Translations under genes and position numbers: made by a program | Notes under the pieces: model-generated | The model's database searches: none | What the model was told of the DNA's origin: nothing | What the model saw: the letters and a program-made list of their open reading frames with translations, nothing else | NCBI GenBank assembly: GCA_003155655.1 | Contig: PMDS01000026.1 | Location: 88,161 to 152,160 of the forward strand | Direction: 5' to 3' | DNA length: 64,000 bases | Source: Melioribacter sp. | Lineage (GTDB): Bacteria > Bacteroidota > Ignavibacteria > Ignavibacteriales > Melioribacteraceae | Shown here: piece by piece, positions 19,064-27,089 of the stretch | Numbering within the stretch: the first letter of the stretch is position 1 | Layout of the letters: every line of letters starts with the position of its first letter

Positions 19064-20311
19064 TTATTCTTCTTCTTCAAACTGATTCTCAAGAATCTCA
19101 ATTATTTGTTTTGCTTTATCTTCATCAATTCCTTCAATCTCCTTAAGCTTATCAATACCAGCGCCAAGAACTTCCAGGGCAGTATCCAACCTGTTATTAA
19201 TTAATAGATCAACAACCTCTGATCCAAGCTCTTCACGCAGCTCAACAAGTTCAATATCTTCTTCATATTCTTCAAAAGGTTTTTCTTGCCGGATAACTTC
19301 AATTTCGTAACCGCTCAATTTAATTGCCAGGCGTATGTTTACACCGTTACGTCCAACAATCAAAGAAACCTGGTCACTATCTGCAGTTACAGTACATTTT
19401 TTTGTTTCTTCGTCAACTTCAATTTGTTTTAGCTTTGCAGGTGCTAGGCATCTTTGTATAAAAACAATCGGATCGTCAGAATAGTTTATGACATCAATAT
19501 TTTCATTGTTCAATTCGCGTACTATTGCATGGATGCGAACACCCTTCATACCAACGCATGCTCCTACAGCATCAATTCTCGAGTCTGAAGATTCTACCGT
19601 TACTTTAGCTCTTTCACCGGGCTCCCGGGCAATTCCCTTTATCTCTATAACCCCGTCATAAATTTCAGGGATTTCGATCTCAAATAATCTTCGCAGGAAT
19701 AAATTATCCCCTCTTGAAATTACAATTACAGGACCATTAGGTGTTTTCTTAACATCTTTAACAACAGCACGAATTGTATCACCTTTTCTATATTTTTCTC
19801 TTGGAATCTGTTCGTTCCGGGGCAGAATTAATTCATTTTTATTATGATTAACCAATACGTCATTTCTTCTAACCTGATAAATATCTCCGACAACAATCTC
19901 ACCGAGCATTTCATTGTATTCATTGTAAATAATATCTTTTTCAATTTCGCGTATTTTCTGATTTAAACTTTGGCGGGCAAGATTTATTAATCTTCTTCCA
20001 AATTCTTTAAGTTCTATTTTTTCAACAAAGTCTTCACCAACTTCAAGTTCATCTGCATTTCCTTTTTCATTAACATCCTCAATGCTGATTTCCGTGCTAG
20101 GATCGTTCACCACGGCAACTATATTTCTTTCAAGGAAAATTTCTATATCGCCTTTATCCATATTAACCACGACATCATATTTTGCATCCAGACCAAATTT
20201 TTTCTTTACCATTATTCCAAAAATTTCTTCTATGATACCGCCAAGAACGTCTTTATCAAGACTTTTCTCGCGTACCATTTGGGCAAACGATTCTACTATC
20301 TCGGTGTTCAT
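19064..20311 (-). CDS. nusA: Transcription termination/antitermination protein NusA
   Basis: The 415-residue protein binds RNA polymerase and nascent RNA and modulates pausing and termination. It has the N-terminal polymerase-binding domain, an S1 domain (GEIVVGDIYQVRRNDVLVNHNKNELILPRNEQIPREKYRKGD, about 134-175), and two KH domains including AVGACVGMKGVRIHAIVRELNNENIDVI and VSLIVGRNGVNIRLAIKLSGYEIEV. A short acidic C-terminal helix-hairpin-helix segment ends in FEEEE. The long acidic repeats of enterobacterial NusA are absent, as is usual here. It lies 17 bases after rimP and 27 before infB. Confidence 0.97.
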   Translation of the reverse strand: MNTEIVESFAQMVREKSLDKDVLGGIIEEIFGIMVKKKFGLDAKYDVVVNMDKGDIEIFLERNIVAVVNDPSTEISIEDVNEKGNADELEVGEDFVEKIELKEFGRRLINLARQSLNQKIREIEKDIIYNEYNEMLGEIVVGDIYQVRRNDVLVNHNKNELILPRNEQIPREKYRKGDTIRAVVKDVKKTPNGPVIVISRGDNLFLRRLFEIEIPEIYDGVIEIKGIAREPGERAKVTVESSDSRIDAVGACVGMKGVRIHAIVRELNNENIDVINYSDDPIVFIQRCLAPAKLKQIEVDEETKKCTVTADSDQVSLIVGRNGVNIRLAIKLSGYEIEVIRQEKPFEEYEEDIELVELREELGSEVVDLLINNRLDTALEVLGAGIDKLKEIEGIDEDKAKQIIEILENQFEEEE

Positions 20312-20328
20312 TTATTCATTCTCCGTGA

Positions 20329-20775
20329 TTAAAAACTAATTAATACTTTTGCTTTAATAATGTTTTGAAAATTTATTTTAACTTCGAAATTCTTTTCTTC
20401 AAAGTACAGCTGATCGCCTTCAATTCTAAGCAGTTTTGCAATCAATTTTTTTGTTTCTTCCAACTCTATATACTCCAATTCAAACTTTCTTCCTATATGT
20501 TTGCTAAATTGAACAAGATACTTTAGCGGGCGTTCTACCCCGGGTGAGGAAACTTCCAGCCTGTAATTTTCTTCAATTAAATTATCCGCCAGGAATGCTT
20601 CGTTTATAGCCCGGCTAACATTCGAACAATCTGTAGTAGTAATTCCTTTTTCACCATCAATAAAAATCTCAAGAACACGCAAATGCTGATCGCCGCGGAA
20701 GATTATATCAATTAACAAAAACCCAAGTGAAGAAACAATTTCTTCAATTTTTATTTTAATTTGCAGTTTATCCAT
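20329..20775 (-). CDS. rimP: Ribosome maturation factor RimP
   Basis: The protein supports 30S maturation. Starting at the ATG at 20775 it has 148 residues and begins MDKLQIKIKIEEIVSSLGF; LLIDIIFRGDQHLRVLEIFIDGEKGITTTDCSNVSRAINEAF and YRLEVSSPGVERPL are the family signatures. The frame is open further to 20850, but that extension crosses the hairpin and predicted promoter in the leader and does not resemble RimP, so the shorter start is chosen. It is the first gene of the nusA-infB operon, 17 bases before nusA. Confidence 0.93.
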   Translation of the reverse strand: MDKLQIKIKIEEIVSSLGFLLIDIIFRGDQHLRVLEIFIDGEKGITTTDCSNVSRAINEAFLADNLIEENYRLEVSSPGVERPLKYLVQFSKHIGRKFELEYIELEETKKLIAKLLRIEGDQLYFEEKNFEVKINFQNIIKAKVLISF

Positions 20776-20792
20776 ATTATAGAAATAAAAAT

Positions 20793-20807
20793 CGCCCACT
20801 AGGGGCG
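20793..20807 (-). promoter_or_regulatory. Leader hairpin before rimP
   Basis: A compact hairpin with arms CGCCC and GGGCG and loop CTAGT sits in the predicted 5' leader of the rimP-nusA-infB transcript, 18 bases before the rimP ATG. On the minus strand it is followed by ATTTTTATTT, so it resembles a small attenuator as much as a stabiliser. Whether NusA acts on it is unknown. Confidence 0.45.
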
Positions 20808-20819
20808 AATAAGATGATC

Positions 20820-20851
20820 CAAAATTATACATAATATGCTGAAATTGCAAA
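20820..20851 (-). promoter_or_regulatory. Bacteroidota-type promoter of the rimP-nusA-infB operon
   Basis: On the minus strand TTTG (20848-20851) is followed by exactly 20 bases and then TAATTTTG (20820-20827). This matches the -33/-7 consensus known for Bacteroidota (TTTG, 19-21 bases, TAnnTTTG) at every defined position. Transcription would begin near 20815, about 40 bases before the rimP start. Confidence 0.6.
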
Positions 20852-20890
20852 AGGAATTATAATTTAATACTGAAACTCTTAAAATTAACC

Positions 20891-21244
20891 TTAATTGTTC
20901 TTTTTTGCGTTTTTTTCAACATTTCCGAAAAGCACGGTAAGATTGTCAGCTTCTTCTAAAAGAGAATGAATTTGATCCGGGTATTTGAAAGGCAATTCGT
21001 TCAATAGTTCGAGCCAATAAGCAGATTCATCAATTTCCTGTTCAACTTCCTGGATTTTTTTTATAAAATTGATTTTTGACTTGAATTTAATGGCGAGCCT
21101 ATATTTAGCACCCGCTAAAGTAGCGGATTTCATTAATTGTTTTGAGATAATTTCCACCGTTGGATTATTAGGAAGGGCACTAACAAAATTAATTACATCC
21201 AATGCAAATTTTTTTGTCCTATTTTGAAGTTCTGATTTGATCAT
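20891..21244 (-). CDS. Four-helix-bundle protein (S23/TIGR02436-like)
   Basis: The 117-residue protein (from ATG 21244; the frame is open to 21259) has the pattern LQNRTKKFALDVINFVSALPNNPTVEIISKQLMKSATLAGAKYRLA followed by FIKKIQEVEQEIDESAYWLELL and a Leu-rich last helix. This is the four-helix-bundle family first found inside 23S rRNA intervening sequences but also common as single genes. The family's role is unproven. It lies between the SIMPL gene and the promoter of the rimP operon, so it may be the last gene of the SIMPL transcript. No rRNA is present near it. The start at 21244 (MIKSELQN) fits the family N-terminus best. Confidence 0.85.
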   Translation of the reverse strand: MIKSELQNRTKKFALDVINFVSALPNNPTVEIISKQLMKSATLAGAKYRLAIKFKSKINFIKKIQEVEQEIDESAYWLELLNELPFKYPDQIHSLLEEADNLTVLFGNVEKNAKKNN

Positions 21245-21286
21245 TATTATACCATCCAATTTAACTAATTAAAAGTAAACCTCATT

Positions 21287-22018
21287 TTATTTAATTTCAA
21301 ATGAAGCACTTATAACAGCAGTAATTTCCTTCTCTATTGAAGTTGCGTCATTCATTCCAAGATCGGATATAACGTTAGAATTATGCGGGGTAATTTGAAT
21401 TACACCCATCCGCGCACTTCTTAGTGTGCCAAGATTTCTTCCAGTAGCTTCAGCAATTTTAGCAGCGCGTTCCATTGCATTTTTAGATGCTGCAGCCTGC
21501 ACTTCAATTTTCAGGTCATCTAATTTAGTATAGAGATATTCAGGCTGTTCAACATTAATATCTAATCCTTTTTCCACCAGGGAACTCAGAGAAAGAGAAA
21601 GCTCCTTTATTTTCGAGACATCCTGAGACTTAATTTCAAACCTCTGATTGTAAACATAACGGGCAACGTTTTGTGTAGGAGTTCCATTTGATGCAACTTC
21701 AAAAACCGGATAACCGTTAATTCCAAAAACTTCGATCTGCTCTTTAGCAAATCCTTTATCACTTAGAAATTTTAGGACAACCGGCATCTGCTGCTGAACA
21801 ATTTGATAGGCAGATTTACGTTCCTGACCGGCAGCCTGTAGTGTTGCGCGCAAAATTCCAAGATCGGAAGTGGTTGCTTTCTTGGCAGAACCTGTAACAG
21901 TAATTGTCTGATCAGCATTCCTGGCAGATTTCCAAACTAGAGAGAAAATGATTACAGATAAAACCAGCGCACCGGCTAATACTGAAACAGGGATTAAATA
22001 TTTAGATTTTTCATTCAT
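21287..22018 (-). CDS. SIMPL-domain (DUF541) envelope protein
   Basis: The 243-residue protein has one N-terminal hydrophobic segment (about 8-30, uncleaved anchor or signal). The SIMPL/DUF541 domain follows, with ITVTGSAKKATTSDLGILRATLQAAG near 38-63, KFLSDKGFAKEQIEVFGINGYPVFE, VYNQRFEIKSQDVSKIKELS and a long helical region NAMERAAKIAEATGRNLGTLRSA. It is probably periplasmic or membrane-anchored. SIMPL proteins occur in many bacteria, with oxidative-stress and signalling links reported in some; the role here is unknown. The 28-base gap to the four-helix-bundle gene suggests co-transcription. Confidence 0.85.
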   Translation of the reverse strand: MNEKSKYLIPVSVLAGALVLSVIIFSLVWKSARNADQTITVTGSAKKATTSDLGILRATLQAAGQERKSAYQIVQQQMPVVLKFLSDKGFAKEQIEVFGINGYPVFEVASNGTPTQNVARYVYNQRFEIKSQDVSKIKELSLSLSSLVEKGLDINVEQPEYLYTKLDDLKIEVQAAASKNAMERAAKIAEATGRNLGTLRSARMGVIQITPHNSNVISDLGMNDATSIEKEITAVISASFEIK

Positions 22019-22069
22019 TTTTACACCATTAACTTAACATCGTCGCAAAAATATAAATGAAATATCAAT

Positions 22070-24670
22070 CTAATACCAGTCCTGAACTACTTGTTCTTGA
22101 ATAATAGCCAGTTTCAAAATCTTTGTTTTGCCAAGATCGGACATATCAATATATACTATATAAACTCCGCTCGGGGCAAGAAATCTGTTTTCGTTCAGGA
22201 GGTCCCAATTTAAAAATTGATCTGAGGAATTTTTTTCAAGAGTACGTACAAGCTGACCTGCTAAATTAAAAATTCTAATTGTCGCTCTTTGCGGAAGATG
22301 AGTAAATGTTACTATTCTTTCATACTTACTTGTTTCATTCCTATTATAACCATAATAAGGATTTGGAAATACATTTATATTATCAACATCTTCCTTAGCA
22401 AGACTTTGATTTTGTACAACTCCAGCTATCTTGAATCGGTAGACATCTTTTTCCGTTAAAGAATTGGAAGCATTATCGTTTACTCTCAGAATGAATCCAT
22501 CAGTAACAACGTAATTGTTATCACCAAGAAAATTGTTCTGTCCGCTTAATAACTTAAAACCGGTTTGCAGATTTGTAACAGAAAAAGTTTTAAAACCACT
22601 AGCATTTTGAATGGCAACTTCATAATCAGCGCTTAACAGTTTTGATGGATCTACAACAAAGGCAGTAACTATAGCTGTTGAATTTCCTGAAACATGTTGA
22701 GACGGTTGGATAATATCTCCATATTTATTTCCATAGCGGGCACCTGGCGGTGGTGTTTGAGGTTTAATCTTAATAATTTTAAACCCGCTTTCATACGTAA
22801 CCGGGAAATATTGTGCTGCGTTGTAACTGTACTGAGATACTCCAAAAAAATAATCACTTCCATTATAGAGGGGTTCATTTCTTATATAATCTTTTGTTAA
22901 AGAAAAAAATCTTTGAATATCGGAATCCGCTCCAAATTGAACAATTTTGTGAACTAAAGACTGCGAAGCTGAATCATAAACCATGTCATAGATTTTTCCC
23001 ACACCGTCAACTATGTCAAAAGTTGCTATTAATTTACCACCGTTCAATTTAGAATTAAAATTGGGAAACTGGTATACATTATAACCCTGGAATTTGTAAA
23101 TGTAATTCCCTTTCTCAATGCTATTGATTTGGATTGAATTACTTCCCCAGTTAAGCACTACCTGGTTATCAAATCCGGTTGCTGCTGCCACCGGAATATT
23201 AAAATTCACCGATGGAGTAGTTTGATAATAAAGATTTTTAATATTAACTGAATAGGCTTTCATCAATGTTATAGCGTTTAAATAGTCAACCCCATATTCA
23301 GCTCCGCCGGCAACCTCTGCGAAAATAACCTCCTGTGTGTCTGAAGGAGCCATATTAAATGGACCGGAACACACCATTAATCTTTGGTCGAAAGGTCTAC
23401 TCATGTCTGCATTCGGAAAGACTGCAATCTTTTGAATAAAACCAGTTCCGTTTACAGGATCACCCGAATAAGGAAATTTTGTAGTCCCATTACCCATTGA
23501 AACAGGAAGGGGTTGAGGCTTACCATCATTTAAGTTACCCTGCAAATAATTGTAAAGACTCAGTGTGCCGGAGTAACTTCCCCTAATTGGGTCTCCATAA
23601 TCATCCAACTCAATCCGAAAAACGTCACTGAAAGCCGTCATAGGCAGATTTTTTTTGCCGTTTATCAACCGGTTTTTAAAATGTCCCTTATCATTTGCAT
23701 TTCCGTTTACAACCGGACCCTGTATCAAACAAAATCCTACTGACGGTGGACTCAACGGTGTATAAACTGCATCAAAAGGTTCACTGTTGTACACATAACC
23801 CAAATTCAAAGTAGTATCACATCCTATATAATCATTTTGCGCATCACCAAGATCAGGATCAGACCAGATTCCAAGATACATATCCTTAAAATCTTTCTTA
23901 CTTTTATTAATTATAAGGTAACGTTTGAAAATTGTATTACCAAAAGGTGCCTGATTTATGTTATAGCCCCAAACTGATACTTGTACCTCAATTCCAAACG
24001 GTAGTGAACCATACATATTTTTTGTTTGCACTGAATCCAAATCATTTGCAATATACCATAAAGTTTGATCTGCACCGGGAATGCCGGGAATGTCAATACC
24101 CAGATCATAAACACCGTTACTGTTTACATCTTCAAACGGTGCGCCATCATTAGCAGGCCATTCATTCCAATCCTTGTCATATTGAGCATAAATTTCCTGT
24201 TTGGATTTATTTTCATCATTGGCTTCCATGCTCAGATCGGCAGTTTTATAATCCCTTCTTACTCTAAAAACTCTTACACTTGTTGAATATGGGTCTTCAG
24301 CTGTACCATCATTTAATATTCTGCCTGGATTTAACCCCGAATAATATGTTGACCCACCAGTTCTTACCTGTCCGTCAACTTTACCGCCCCAGCATAATCC
24401 TGAGGAAAAAACTGCTGTTTTTTGAGTTCCTTTTGGAAATTCAAAACCTGAATTACCATTAGGAGCATTATCTGCCCAGCCGTTGTTACAAATGAAAGTA
24501 GAAATTTTGTTGATGTTAAATTTACTATAGCTTTGTGTTACTGAAAGCAGATTAGATTTTCCAGCGGATGATTTTTCTTTTCCCTTTGCATAGTACAGCT
24601 TAAAACCCAACATTATTATTAAGAAAATAATTGAATTGCATAATAATTTTTTAAGACCTAGAACTCTCAT
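22070..24670 (-). CDS. Large secreted protein with C-terminal T9SS sorting domain
   Basis: The 866-residue protein has an N-terminal hydrophobic signal segment (about 10-26). The long middle part has no domain recognised by eye but is rich in Gly, Asn, Tyr and Asp, with DVNSNGVYDLGID and YLGIWSDPDLGDAQNDYIG, a style common to exported Ignavibacteria proteins. The last 90 residues form a type A sorting domain: VDNINVFPNPYYGYNRNE, RATIRIFNLAGQLVRTLEKN, FLAPSGVYIVYIDMSDLGKTKILKLAII. Such domains route the protein through the outer membrane by T9SS and are then removed. The gene stands alone, with 81 bases to hemW upstream. Its function is unknown. Confidence 0.85.
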   Translation of the reverse strand: MRVLGLKKLLCNSIIFLIIMLGFKLYYAKGKEKSSAGKSNLLSVTQSYSKFNINKISTFICNNGWADNAPNGNSGFEFPKGTQKTAVFSSGLCWGGKVDGQVRTGGSTYYSGLNPGRILNDGTAEDPYSTSVRVFRVRRDYKTADLSMEANDENKSKQEIYAQYDKDWNEWPANDGAPFEDVNSNGVYDLGIDIPGIPGADQTLWYIANDLDSVQTKNMYGSLPFGIEVQVSVWGYNINQAPFGNTIFKRYLIINKSKKDFKDMYLGIWSDPDLGDAQNDYIGCDTTLNLGYVYNSEPFDAVYTPLSPPSVGFCLIQGPVVNGNANDKGHFKNRLINGKKNLPMTAFSDVFRIELDDYGDPIRGSYSGTLSLYNYLQGNLNDGKPQPLPVSMGNGTTKFPYSGDPVNGTGFIQKIAVFPNADMSRPFDQRLMVCSGPFNMAPSDTQEVIFAEVAGGAEYGVDYLNAITLMKAYSVNIKNLYYQTTPSVNFNIPVAAATGFDNQVVLNWGSNSIQINSIEKGNYIYKFQGYNVYQFPNFNSKLNGGKLIATFDIVDGVGKIYDMVYDSASQSLVHKIVQFGADSDIQRFFSLTKDYIRNEPLYNGSDYFFGVSQYSYNAAQYFPVTYESGFKIIKIKPQTPPPGARYGNKYGDIIQPSQHVSGNSTAIVTAFVVDPSKLLSADYEVAIQNASGFKTFSVTNLQTGFKLLSGQNNFLGDNNYVVTDGFILRVNDNASNSLTEKDVYRFKIAGVVQNQSLAKEDVDNINVFPNPYYGYNRNETSKYERIVTFTHLPQRATIRIFNLAGQLVRTLEKNSSDQFLNWDLLNENRFLAPSGVYIVYIDMSDLGKTKILKLAIIQEQVVQDWY

Positions 24671-24752
24671 TTAGTCCCCTGAATTAATAAATAAATGTGG
24701 AAAGAATTATTAAAAGAAGCAATACAAAAGAAAGTATATTGTGGATTAGATC

Positions 24753-25886
24753 TTACGACTCAAATTTAGTTAGTATCTCATCACAGACGGCATAACCTTT
24801 AGGTGTAAATGAAAGCATTTCATTTACTTTTATAAGAAAACCTTCATTACAAAGATGATCCAAAAAAATTTTGTTTTTTCTCAGCCAGTTTTTGCCAAAA
24901 CGCTGTATAAATTCGCTCATTTTAAGTCCATTACTGCGCAATGCAAGCATAATGTATTCATTCAGCATTTCATTTTCAGTTAGAATTTCATGAGAAGCAA
25001 CCGCGCAGTTATTTTTTTCAACTGCCGAATTGTAAAAATTCAACGATGAAAAATTCCACCAGCGTTTGCCGTCAATAAACGAGTGGGCAGAAGTTCCAAA
25101 TCCCAAATAATCCTTATAACGCCAGTATGCATTATTATGAATGCATTCAAAACCGGGATGTGAGAAATTTGAAACTTCATACTGGCTGAAATTATTTTTG
25201 GTCAGGTATTCAATTGTTTTCTCATATAGATCAGCGTCATAATCCTCATCCTGAATTTTAACTTTTCCGTCAAGTACCATTTTATTCAAGATAGTCCCAT
25301 GTTCAAGTATCAAGCTGTACGTGGAAATATGTTTTATTGGAAGCTGTATTGCCTTTTCCAAATTTGACTGCCACATTTCTTTTGACTGTCCGGGCAGGTT
25401 AAATATTAAATCAATGCTGATATTTTCAAACCCGCTTTCAGCCGCATCATAAACAGTTTTAACTGCCGTTTGTGAATTGTGAATGCGTGTAAGAAAATTT
25501 AATTCATTATCATTAAAAGATTGAATGCCGATGCTTATCCTGTTTATACCTGCATTATTGAATTCAATTAATTTATTTTTATCAACAGTGCCCGGATTTG
25601 TTTCCATTGTTATTTCAGCATTTTCAACAACAAAAAATTTCTTTTTTACATACTCTATAATCTCCGAGATATATTGCGGTTCCATAAATGAGGGGGTCCC
25701 GCCTCCAAAAAAGATGGAAATTATTTTTCTACCGCTGGAATATTCTTGAGCATAATAATCAATCTCTTTTTTAAGCGCGGCAAGATAAGATGAGACATTT
25801 TTGTAAGATACTATAGAATAAAAATCGCAGTAAATGCATTTGTGATCACAGAAAGGTATATGTATGTAAATTGCAGTTTCTTTCAA
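24753..25886 (-). CDS. hemW: Radical SAM heme chaperone HemW
   Basis: The 377-residue protein has the radical SAM cluster motif CDHKCIYC with Cys13, Cys17 and Cys20 close to the N-terminus in HIPFCDHKCIYCDFYS. It continues with IFFGGGTPSFM, ITMETNPGTVD, GINRISIGIQSFNDNEL and SIDLIFNLPGQSKEMWQ, the HemW/HemN-like core. A C-terminal winged-helix-like region is present. HemW-type proteins insert or shuttle heme; older annotation calls them oxygen-independent coproporphyrinogen oxidase. The residues that define HemN proper were not checked in detail, so HemW is preferred on its short N-terminus and length. A terminator separates it from the upstream gene. Confidence 0.92.
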   Translation of the reverse strand: MKETAIYIHIPFCDHKCIYCDFYSIVSYKNVSSYLAALKKEIDYYAQEYSSGRKIISIFFGGGTPSFMEPQYISEIIEYVKKKFFVVENAEITMETNPGTVDKNKLIEFNNAGINRISIGIQSFNDNELNFLTRIHNSQTAVKTVYDAAESGFENISIDLIFNLPGQSKEMWQSNLEKAIQLPIKHISTYSLILEHGTILNKMVLDGKVKIQDEDYDADLYEKTIEYLTKNNFSQYEVSNFSHPGFECIHNNAYWRYKDYLGFGTSAHSFIDGKRWWNFSSLNFYNSAVEKNNCAVASHEILTENEMLNEYIMLALRSNGLKMSEFIQRFGKNWLRKNKIFLDHLCNEGFLIKVNEMLSFTPKGYAVCDEILTKFES

Positions 25887-25895
25887 AACGTGTTA

Positions 25896-25924
25896 ATAAA
25901 AAAGGGGGCTAAACAGCCCCCTTT
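25896..25924 (-). terminator. Intrinsic terminator of the 25944-26981 gene
   Basis: The hairpin has arms AAGGGGGCT and AGCCCCCTT with a four-base loop, followed on the minus strand by a run of six T. It ends the minus-strand gene that stops at 25944, just before hemW starts. Confidence 0.9.
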
Positions 25925-25943
25925 ATCCTTTCGTAAAAATTAT

Positions 25944-26981
25944 TTAAAAGCCAAAAGAAATTCCTGCGCTTGCAGTACTTGTTTTTGCAAATTTATAATC
26001 TGCATTAATGTTAATTATAGCAAGATTCAAATTAAAGCCGACTACGGCACCTGCAGTATTTTCTGCGTCCATTTTAAAAGTAATAGTGGATCCATTCGCA
26101 GTTGAATTTGTCTGATAAGTATAATTAACGCTTGTGCTTGAGGTTTCGGTAGTAATTCCTCCATATACTGTTAATATACTAACAGATTTGCTTACGTAGG
26201 CACCGATTTGCGAAGCATCTGTCTCTAAAATACTGCCAAGTTTAAGTTTCTGATAAAAATAACCAACACTAATATCAACCGGCAGAGGATTTGGGAACCA
26301 GACTCCAATATTATGAATTATACCAACACCCCAAAAAGTTAGTTTTCCCATGTCTTGAATATTAATTTCCGGTAGATATCTGACCGCTACATTTGTTCCG
26401 AAAACCGTTCCAACAGTAAGTTGTGCGGTTGCAGTAGGAACTGCCGGTAAATTTCCCATTAATCCTTTTGCCTCAGTATTAACCGTAGTTTGAGGAATTA
26501 TGTACCCGGTATTTCCAATTGCCTGTGAAGGTAACAGAAGTTTCACATGATCGTCTTTGCTGCCTACAATTGTAGGGCCTGAGAAATTAACGTTAACCGG
26601 GTTATTTTGTAAAGCAGTTTTATATGAATTGTAATTTTGAGTTCCGGGTTGAAGTCCGGCTCCTTGCAGTACCAGGTCAATTAGACTATTACTTAAAATT
26701 ACATTACCGCTCTGCGAAAACGTTTTCTTATCGTCTGAGAAAAAAGAGCCTGTTGCCGTAATCTTAAGATCAAGATGAAAGTCTAATTTTGTTGTAGAAG
26801 GAAATTGTGACACCCACCCTGAATTTAAGTTTGAACCGAATGAATTAATAACAGTTTTTAAATATGGCTTGGCTGCAACGTCCGCAAGACCTGACAAAGA
26901 CGCATCAAGACTTTGAGCTTTTGTATATGAAGTGAAAATTAATCCAAAAACAATGATTATTGATAGAAGCTTTTTATTCAT
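25944..26981 (-). CDS. Exported protein, DUF6588-like, probable outer-membrane barrel
   Basis: The 345-residue protein has a signal peptide (MNKKLLSIIIVFGLIFTSYTKAQ). It contains PYLKTVINSFGSNLNSGWVSQ near 38-58 and later GKLTFWGVGIIHNIGVWFPNPLPVDISVGYFYQKLKLG. It ends with alternating strands (NLAIININADYKFAKTSTASAGISFGF) and a terminal Phe. These features suggest a barrel in the outer membrane, and the early GxxLNSGW segment resembles the DUF6588 family, as far as I recall it. It is monocistronic, with its own strong terminator, and lies 108 bases after recN. No function is proposed. Confidence 0.65.
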   Translation of the reverse strand: MNKKLLSIIIVFGLIFTSYTKAQSLDASLSGLADVAAKPYLKTVINSFGSNLNSGWVSQFPSTTKLDFHLDLKITATGSFFSDDKKTFSQSGNVILSNSLIDLVLQGAGLQPGTQNYNSYKTALQNNPVNVNFSGPTIVGSKDDHVKLLLPSQAIGNTGYIIPQTTVNTEAKGLMGNLPAVPTATAQLTVGTVFGTNVAVRYLPEINIQDMGKLTFWGVGIIHNIGVWFPNPLPVDISVGYFYQKLKLGSILETDASQIGAYVSKSVSILTVYGGITTETSSTSVNYTYQTNSTANGSTITFKMDAENTAGAVVGFNLNLAIININADYKFAKTSTASAGISFGF

Positions 26982-27089
26982 ACCTTCCTCCGGGGAAATG
27001 GTTTATTATCTTAAATAAATTTAAACAACTAAAAATTCATCACAAAGGAAATAATAGAGACGCCAGATTGTTGTGCTTGAGAACAAACA

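Noticed and set aside
20891-21259. 23S rRNA intervening sequence suggested by the S23-like protein
   Set aside because: No rRNA sequence flanks the gene; the family also occurs as ordinary single genes.
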